Assembly (NCBI GenBank): GCA_048594885.1
Contig: JBMDXB010000013.1
Location: 27,741-91,740, forward strand
Length of the DNA: 64,000 bases
Direction of reading: 5' to 3'
Source: JBMDXB01 sp048594885
Lineage (GTDB): Bacteria; Acidobacteriota; Vicinamibacteria; Vicinamibacterales; 2-12-FULL-66-21
Shown one piece after another: positions 60,301 through 64,000 of the stretch (the first letter of the stretch is position 1; every line of letters begins with the position of its first letter). The notes beneath the pieces are model-generated. The model was given only the letters and a program-made list of their open reading frames with translations, was not told where the DNA came from and did not search any database. Position numbers and translations under genes: made by a program.

Positions 60301-60836
60301 AACGGGCGGGCGAACTTCAGATCGCCGGTGAAGGCGACGCCCGGCACCATGCGCGCGAGCTGGAAGGGATTGCCGTCGGAGAGCGGCAGCAGCGAGATAC
60401 GCTTCTCGTCGATGACCTGCCCGGCCGACGCGCTGCCGAGCTCGAGCAGCGGCGATTCAGCCGTGACCGAGACGGTCTCCTCCATCTGCCCGACCTCGAG
60501 GCTGAGATCCAGCGTCAGGCGGTCGCCGACGCGAATCTCGATGTTTTCACGAACGAACTTCTTGAACCCGGTCAGCTCCGCGGTGACGCGGTACTGGCCC
60601 GGATTGAGATACAGGATCGAGTAGCCGCCCTGCGCGTCGGTGACGGTCTCGGACGGTACGTTGGTGGCGACGTTGATGGCGACGACGGTGACGCCCGGCA
60701 CGGCGGCGCCCGACTGATCGTGGACGCGTCCGGTGATGGAGCCGCGGAAGTCCTGCGCGGCGGCAGCCGGCGCCAGAGCGCAGGCTATGAAAAGGAGCAG
60801 ACAAGTCGGTGCAATTCCCCCTCGCAAAACGTGCAT
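57315..60836 (-). CDS. Oar-like TonB-dependent receptor of the sugar-acid regulon
   Basis: 1173 residues from ATG 60836, which has CAGGAGA at ideal spacing; an upstream in-frame ATG would lie beyond the operator and lacks such a site. A signal peptide (1-27, CLLLFIACALAPAAAAQ), carboxypeptidase-regulatory-like domain (about 30-115: GAAVPGVTVVAINV), plug (about 120-245: NEFSLDGSPNMTSG, ALVDVTLKSGTNS) and barrel ending IAAKFVF. A perfect CTTTAGCGCTAAAG palindrome starts 57 bases upstream, shared with the MFS and YiaK-like/SDR genes. It is therefore the likely outer-membrane entry point for the oligosaccharide handled by that set. Confidence 0.93.
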   Translation of the reverse strand: MHVLRGGIAPTCLLLFIACALAPAAAAQDFRGSITGRVHDQSGAAVPGVTVVAINVATNVPSETVTDAQGGYSILYLNPGQYRVTAELTGFKKFVRENIEIRVGDRLTLDLSLEVGQMEETVSVTAESPLLELGSASAGQVIDEKRISLLPLSDGNPFQLARMVPGVAFTGDLKFARPFDNAGTSGVVADGAVGGNEFSLDGSPNMTSGRRVAFVPPAGAVQEFKVKTASFDASDGHTAGALVDVTLKSGTNSYKGEGYYYLRDDKLSETDFFLKRNNSPKPELSYERFGGHVGGPVRLPGYNGANRTFFFGAIEWLYDEFPEPGTRTVATEKMRTGDFSELLALGVQLYDPLTARQVGARVVRDPFVGNIIPTNRISPVAREVLKYIPTPNRAGTANNGLQNNYIASNPRTDDFYSISTRVDHRISDKQQMFVRFTRNDRVEARGHFFGTVNGVIPDGNFLYRINDGVTVDHVWTRSNTSLLNMRAGWQRFQEPNVRPHFGKFDPASLAFSPQTVALFQGARYFPLFDLNQYTDIGNNLGSSTTHSIYSFQPTFTKLKGRHSLRAGYDLRLYRESVFNANRQAGEYTFRGNYVRERDNASDLFGMDLAAFMLGSVTGGSIDRNTPRNMFTAYHGVYVQDDWRLTDKLTVNFGVRYEYETAPWESQNRISTTFDPAAAIAIASASQAQYAASPIPEVPVSAFQVRGGLNFASDSRRQIWNADSNNIQPRAGFAYALDKKTAIRGGFGIYTVPFVFSNGVNQPGYSQNTSIQPTANVGLTFQATMANPFHQGVLEPAGSSAGPNTFLGQGLPRSAPENFKNPQNMRYSVGFQRELPGQWLLDVAYVGSRGYDITTEVDLNAVPAQYLSTSRFRDQSQIDTNTFLTAQVDNPFRGLIPGTGHNNARFARQNLLRPYPHFTGVSTWDNEGTTEYNSVQVKVERRFHSGFTLLTAYTGSKFTEKVARLNATDTVLEERLSGDDTPHRLSLTGILELPFGRDRRWGNNMPAVLDAIAGGWSVTAMGTLQSGRPIGFGNLYYDGDPTKLKSKYSKDPDKTVWDISGFYFHDALVQTNGVDDPVKQRNDQRKNLTSNIRYFPSRLPDVRSQMLNLWDISLVKRVRFNDRLRAQFHVEFLNALNQTVYSGPNTSPGDANFGKVTSQTNLPRDIQIAAKFVF

Positions 60837-60893
60837 GGCTTCTCCTGAACGATTGACGTTTCTTGTCCCGGCTGAGGCTGTGGTGATACCACG

Positions 60894-60907
60894 CTTTAGC
60901 GCTAAAG
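60894..60907. promoter_or_regulatory. palindromic operator CTTTAGCGCTAAAG
   Basis: A perfect 14-bp palindrome with flanking TA on one side lies 57 bases upstream of the TonB receptor start at 60836. It is identical over all 14 bases to 62401-62414 and has the same arms as 53112-53125. Confidence 0.75.
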
Positions 60908-60943
60908 TAAACCGTTCCAATCAGATGGGCCGATCCCGCCGCG

Positions 60944-61054
60944 AAAACCGTGACACTCACCGTTTGCAGAAATTGCGCAGCGGCGTGTCTCATTTCGAGA
61001 AACCGTGACACTCACCGTTTTACGCTTTTCGAAAAACGGTGAGTGTCACGGTTT
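60944..61054. repeat. three copies of AAAACCGTGACACTCACCGTTT; two form a 22-bp hairpin
   Basis: Direct copies at 60944-60965 and 61000-61021 and an inverse copy at 61033-61054. The last two form a 22-bp perfect stem with an 11-base loop, two bases past the MFS stop codon, and TTTTTT overlaps its plus-strand end. It may terminate MFS transcription, yet the third unpaired copy and the repeat's length suggest a mobile or dispersed palindrome. Confidence 0.85.
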
Positions 61055-61056
61055 TT

Positions 61057-62367
61057 TCAGGCGGTGCGGGCGGCGGCGGGGCGCTCCGCCGGGAGCCGCA
61101 GCGAGGCGACGAGCACCGCCTGCAGGACCAGCACTCCCGCGAGCATCAGCAGGCCGGATCGGTAGTCGCCGGTCATATCTCTCAGCCAGCCGATCGCCGT
61201 CGGACCGAAGAAGCCTCCCAGGTTGCCGATCGAGTTGATCAGCGCGATGCCCGCGGCCGCCGCCATGCCGCCGAGGAAGATCGGCGGGATCGCCCAGAAC
61301 ACGCCCACGATCGCCCGCTGCCCCGCCTGCGACAGCATGAAGCTGACGATCACCAGCGGCAGGCTGTACTCCAGCGTCATCGCCGCCAGCACGAGACCGA
61401 CAGCCGCCGACAGCGCGCACCCCGCGACGTGCCACTTGCGATCGCCGGTCCGGTCCGAGTGGCGGCCAATGAGCACCATGCCGACAAGCGCCGCGATGAA
61501 CGGGATCGTCGTAATCGCGCCCAGCTTCCACCCGTCGTAGCCGGAGACCTCCCGCAGGATCTGCGGCAGCCAGATGAACACGCCGTAGGTGACGATGGTG
61601 TTGAGGAAATAGATCAGCGACAGCAGCCAGACCTTGCCGGACAGCAGCATGCGCAGCTCTGATCCCTGATGGTGCGCCGCGCGCGCCTCCCGTTCCCGCG
61701 CCATCGTCGCGCTCAGCCACGCGCGCTGCTCCGTCGAGAGCCAGGTCGCCTGCTCCGGCCGGTCGGTCAGGAACCACCACGCGGCGACGCCGAGCACGAC
61801 CGCCGGCAGCCCCTCGAGGATGAACAGCCACTGCCAGCCCGCAAGATCGACTAGGCCGTCCATCTGGAGAATCGCCGTCGACACCGGCGCGCCGACGATC
61901 ATCGCGATGGGCGCCGCGATCATGAACAGCGCGCCCGTTCGCGCGCGCTCGTGGGCGGGAATCCAGTACGTCAGGTACAACACCATGCCTGGGAAGAAGC
62001 CCGCCTCCGCCACGCCAAGCAGCACGCGGACGGCGTAGAAGCTCGCCGTCCCGGTGATGAACACCATCGCCATCGAGACGAAGCCCCAGACGATCATGAT
62101 GCGCGCGATCCAGAGCCGGGCTCCGACCCGCTCGAGGATCAGGTTGCTGGGGACTTCGAACAGCGCGTAGCCGAGAAAGAACAGTCCGCCGCCGAATCCG
62201 AACACCGACGCGCTCAACCCGAGGTCCCGCTGCAGCTCCTGCCTGACGAAGCCGATGTTGACGCGATCGACGTAGGCGACGACGTAGCAGATGAAGATGA
62301 AGGGGATCAGCCGGCGGACCACCCGGCCGATCGTCTCGCGCTCGATGGAGTGAAGATCGCTGGCCAT
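61057..62367 (-). CDS. MFS transporter, anion:cation symporter (ACS) family
   Basis: 436 residues, twelve predicted helices. RLIPFIFICYVVAYVDRVNIGFV, here read as TM1 with the DRVNIGF signature, and VLLGVAEAGFFPGMVLYLTYWIP in TM4 are hallmarks of the ACS branch, which imports hexuronates, tartrate, galactonate, glucarate and related organic acids with protons. A cytoplasmic loop around residues 205-235 divides the halves. The gene has a CTTTAGCGCTAAAG operator 33 bases upstream and is divergent from the glucarate-dehydratase-like gene, so import of an aldarate or uronate is likely. The exact acid is unknown. Confidence 0.9.
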   Translation of the reverse strand: MASDLHSIERETIGRVVRRLIPFIFICYVVAYVDRVNIGFVRQELQRDLGLSASVFGFGGGLFFLGYALFEVPSNLILERVGARLWIARIMIVWGFVSMAMVFITGTASFYAVRVLLGVAEAGFFPGMVLYLTYWIPAHERARTGALFMIAAPIAMIVGAPVSTAILQMDGLVDLAGWQWLFILEGLPAVVLGVAAWWFLTDRPEQATWLSTEQRAWLSATMAREREARAAHHQGSELRMLLSGKVWLLSLIYFLNTIVTYGVFIWLPQILREVSGYDGWKLGAITTIPFIAALVGMVLIGRHSDRTGDRKWHVAGCALSAAVGLVLAAMTLEYSLPLVIVSFMLSQAGQRAIVGVFWAIPPIFLGGMAAAAGIALINSIGNLGGFFGPTAIGWLRDMTGDYRSGLLMLAGVLVLQAVLVASLRLPAERPAAARTA

Positions 62368-62400
62368 TCGCCGTGAGCCGCGGCGCTACCGTATCACAGC

Positions 62401-62414
62401 CTTTAGCGCTAAAG
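62401..62414. promoter_or_regulatory. palindromic operator CTTTAGCGCTAAAG
   Basis: A perfect 14-bp palindrome, identical to 60894-60907, 33 bases upstream of the MFS start and about 190 bases upstream of the divergent dehydratase gene. It most directly controls the MFS promoter and may also affect the dehydratase. Confidence 0.75.
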
Positions 62415-62456
62415 TAGCGGGCGCGTTCGCTGGACGAACCGACGGGTCGCTTCCGC

Positions 62457-62541
62457 GGACACGAAGGCACGAAGACACGAAGGCACGAAAAATATTGGGC
62501 ATCTTCTTCGTGGCTTCGTGCCTTCGTGCCTTCGTGTTCGC
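62457..62541. repeat. inverted octamer arrays (CACGAAGG x4 / CTTCGTGC x4)
   Basis: Four CACGAAGR-type units (about 62459-62490) face four CTTCGTGN units (about 62507-62538), able to fold into a long hairpin in the leader region between the divergent MFS and dehydratase genes. The rest of the 62368-62601 gap holds the operator and nothing else that I recognise. Confidence 0.85.
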
Positions 62542-62601
62542 CGAAGGCGAATCGTGACCCCCGTGAGCAGCGTGCCAGTGGACCCGCGCGACACCTGACC
62601 C

Positions 62602-63903
62602 ATGCGCATCGCCGACTACCGCGTCCACTCCATCGCCATGGCGGATCCGCCGCTGCGGAGCTCCTACGGGCTCCACGCGCCCTTCGCGCTGCGGACCATC
62701 ATCGAACTCGTCAGCGACGACGGGATCGTCGGCATCGCCGAGGCGCACGGCGGCGATCGCAATGCAGCGCTGTTCGAGGCGCTGCGGCCGCGCGTGATCG
62801 GCGCGGATCCCTATCGGCTGGCGGCGGCGCTGCTGCTGGCGCCGGAGCGCCACGCGGGCCCGGATCGTTCGCAGACGCATCTGGTGCCCGGCGAGAATCC
62901 CGCCGACGCGGAAGCGCGCCTCTTCTCCGCGCTCGAAATCGCCTCGCTCGACCTGATCGGCCGCGCGGTCGGACAGCCGGTCTGCGATCTCCTCGGCGGG
63001 CGATTCCGGAACGACGTGCCGTTCTCGGCGTACCTGTTCTACAAGCCCGCGGGCGGCGGCGGCGTCGGCGCCGACGCACGCGAGGACGAATACGGCGAGT
63101 GCCTCACGCCCGAGTCGATGGTCCGCCAGGCGCGGCAGATGGTGGCGCGCTACGGGTTCGAGTCGATCAAGCTCAAAGGCGGCGTGCTCGATCCCGACGT
63201 CGAGATCGAAACCATCCGCCAACTGCACGCCGCATTCGGCCCCCAGGTGCCGCTGCGCATCGATCCGAACTGCGCGTGGAGCGTCGAGACCTCGGTGAAC
63301 GTCGGACGCGCGCTCGCGACCGAGATTGGCGGCGAGGGCTACCTCGAGGATCCGGCGCCCGGTCTCGACGGCATGGCGGACGTGCGCCGCCGGCTGCTCG
63401 CCGAAGGCATCCGCACGCCGCTCGCGAGCAACGTCGCGGTGACGTCGTTCGCCGACCTTCCGGACCCGATCTCACGCGATGCCGTGCAGATCGTGCTGTG
63501 CGATCCGCATTACTGGGGCGGCATCCGCCAGATCCAGCACCTGTCGAAGATCTGCCAGACGTTCCGCCTCGGCATGTCGATGCACTCCAACAGTCATCTC
63601 GGCGTGTCGCTGATGGCGATGGCGCATGCGGCGGCCGCCGCGCCGTGGCTCGACTACGCGTGCGACACGCATTACCCGTGGCAGTCGGAGCAGGACGAAG
63701 TCGTTGCCGGCGGTCGCGTGCCGATCGTCAACGGCCGCGTGCGGATTCCGGATCGGCCGGGACTCGGCGTCGATCTTGACCACGACCAGCTCGCACGCGG
63801 ACGCGAGCGCTACGCCGCGATTCCGTTCCGCAAGCGAGACGATGCCGAGGAGATGCGGAAGCACGTCGATCCGCAGTGGGAGAGGGTGGTGCCGAGATGG
63901 TAG
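62602..63903 (+). CDS. enolase-superfamily sugar-acid dehydratase, glucarate dehydratase-like
   Basis: 433 residues. Capping domain 1-130, then a (beta/alpha)7beta barrel with IKLKGG carrying K190/K192, metal ligands D221 (IDPN), E249 (YLEDP) and N277 (ASN), and H328 in MHSNSH. This Lys/His pair and the HSNSHLGVSL, DTHYPWQ and PGLGVDLD stretches are what I recall from D-glucarate dehydratase, which converts glucarate to 5-keto-4-deoxyglucarate. Length (family about 445) fits a complete enzyme. Since the YiaK-like and SDR genes are nearby, a related aldonate or aldarate is possible. The start has no strong ribosome site; an octamer repeat begins at the stop codon. Confidence 0.87.
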   Translation: MRIADYRVHSIAMADPPLRSSYGLHAPFALRTIIELVSDDGIVGIAEAHGGDRNAALFEALRPRVIGADPYRLAAALLLAPERHAGPDRSQTHLVPGENPADAEARLFSALEIASLDLIGRAVGQPVCDLLGGRFRNDVPFSAYLFYKPAGGGGVGADAREDEYGECLTPESMVRQARQMVARYGFESIKLKGGVLDPDVEIETIRQLHAAFGPQVPLRIDPNCAWSVETSVNVGRALATEIGGEGYLEDPAPGLDGMADVRRRLLAEGIRTPLASNVAVTSFADLPDPISRDAVQIVLCDPHYWGGIRQIQHLSKICQTFRLGMSMHSNSHLGVSLMAMAHAAAAAPWLDYACDTHYPWQSEQDEVVAGGRVPIVNGRVRIPDRPGLGVDLDHDQLARGRERYAAIPFRKRDDAEEMRKHVDPQWERVVPRW

Positions 63904-64000
63904 GGGGCTCGGGGGCTGGGGGGCCGGGGAGCCGGAGGGTCGGGGAGCCGGGGGGGTGGGGGGCCGCGCCGGCGGCGGCGCTGCGCGCGCGGCGCGAGGG
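63904..64000. repeat. GGGGAGCC-type octamer array at the window edge
   Basis: At least six 8-base units related to GGGGAGCC start right after the dehydratase stop, followed by GC-rich low-complexity sequence that runs off the window. It is the same family as the repeat inside the gene at 3854-6811. Confidence 0.8.

Noticed and set aside
57453..60848. Open frame of 1131 codons on the plus strand opposite the fourth TonB receptor
   Set aside because: Same codon-shadow composition; no recognisable domain, and the receptor reading is complete with signal peptide and ribosome site.
62602..63903. L-fuconate or mandelate racemase assignment for the enolase-superfamily enzyme
   Set aside because: The KLKGG, HSNSHLGVSL and DTHYPWQ stretches fit the glucarate-dehydratase subgroup better, although the actual substrate remains open.

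Overview
The window is a high-GC bacterial chromosome segment, most likely from an uncultured soil Acidobacteriota of the Vicinamibacteria (subdivision 6) type. This placement is inferred from gene content. There are four very large Oar-like TonB-dependent receptors with an N-terminal carboxypeptidase-regulatory domain, three 'VWFA-related acidobacterial domain' proteins, seven FG-GAP/VCBS beta-propeller proteins (mostly the CRTAC1 type with a C-terminal ASPIC/UnbV domain), and many secreted TPR proteins. No rRNA, tRNA, prophage, intact insertion sequence or CRISPR array was seen. Almost every position is coding; no gene-free stretch exceeds about 300 bases.

Layout. 1-3.7 kb: TonB receptor. 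3.9-11.4 kb (+): CRTAC1 protein with a methyltransferase-like head, a membrane-anchored penta-heme cytochrome with TPRs, and a second CRTAC1 protein overlapping it by ATGA. 11.5-16.6 kb: nitrilase-family amidohydrolase and a second TonB receptor. 16.9-17.4 kb: MazEF-like toxin-antitoxin pair. 17.4-20.3 kb: propeller protein with a c-type heme motif, then a VWFA protein. 20.3-23.7 kb (-): Tat-exported CRTAC1 protein and Tat-exported GH5-like glycosidase. 23.7-26.7 kb (+): TPR/CRTAC1 protein and a small secreted beta-sandwich protein. 26.7-27.2 kb (-): HicB-like antitoxin beside a beheaded PIN toxin. 27.2-34.1 kb (-): two VWFA proteins and two TPR proteins. 34.2-37.9 kb (-): third TonB receptor. 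38.0-40.8 kb (-): NarL-type response regulator and its histidine kinase. 41.1-49.3 kb (+): a second CRTAC1 / penta-heme cytochrome / CRTAC1 cluster. 49.3-64 kb: carbohydrate section with alginate-lyase-family lyase, sulfatase, 2,3-diketogulonate-reductase-like enzyme, SDR, lectin-like protein, Nramp-like transporter fused to an SMP-30 lactonase, fourth TonB receptor, ACS-family MFS transporter and glucarate-dehydratase-like enzyme.

How the genes may work together. In the last 15 kb a perfect palindrome, CTTTA-SCGS-TAAAG, sits just upstream of the diketogulonate-reductase/SDR divergent pair, of the fourth TonB receptor and of the MFS gene. A half-site lies upstream of the first receptor. This points to one regulator controlling uptake and oxidation of a uronate or deoxy-sugar-derived acid released from a sulfated or uronate-containing glycan. 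Separately, the cytochrome-propeller association occurs twice as coupled operons and once as a single-protein fusion, suggesting an undescribed redox system in which Ca-binding propellers partner multiheme cytochromes.

A third theme is non-coding: many gene ends and gaps carry 7-9 bp tandem repeats, several arranged as inverted arrays. Some have entered coding sequence (a methyltransferase/propeller linker, a VWFA C-terminus and a dehydrogenase C-terminus).
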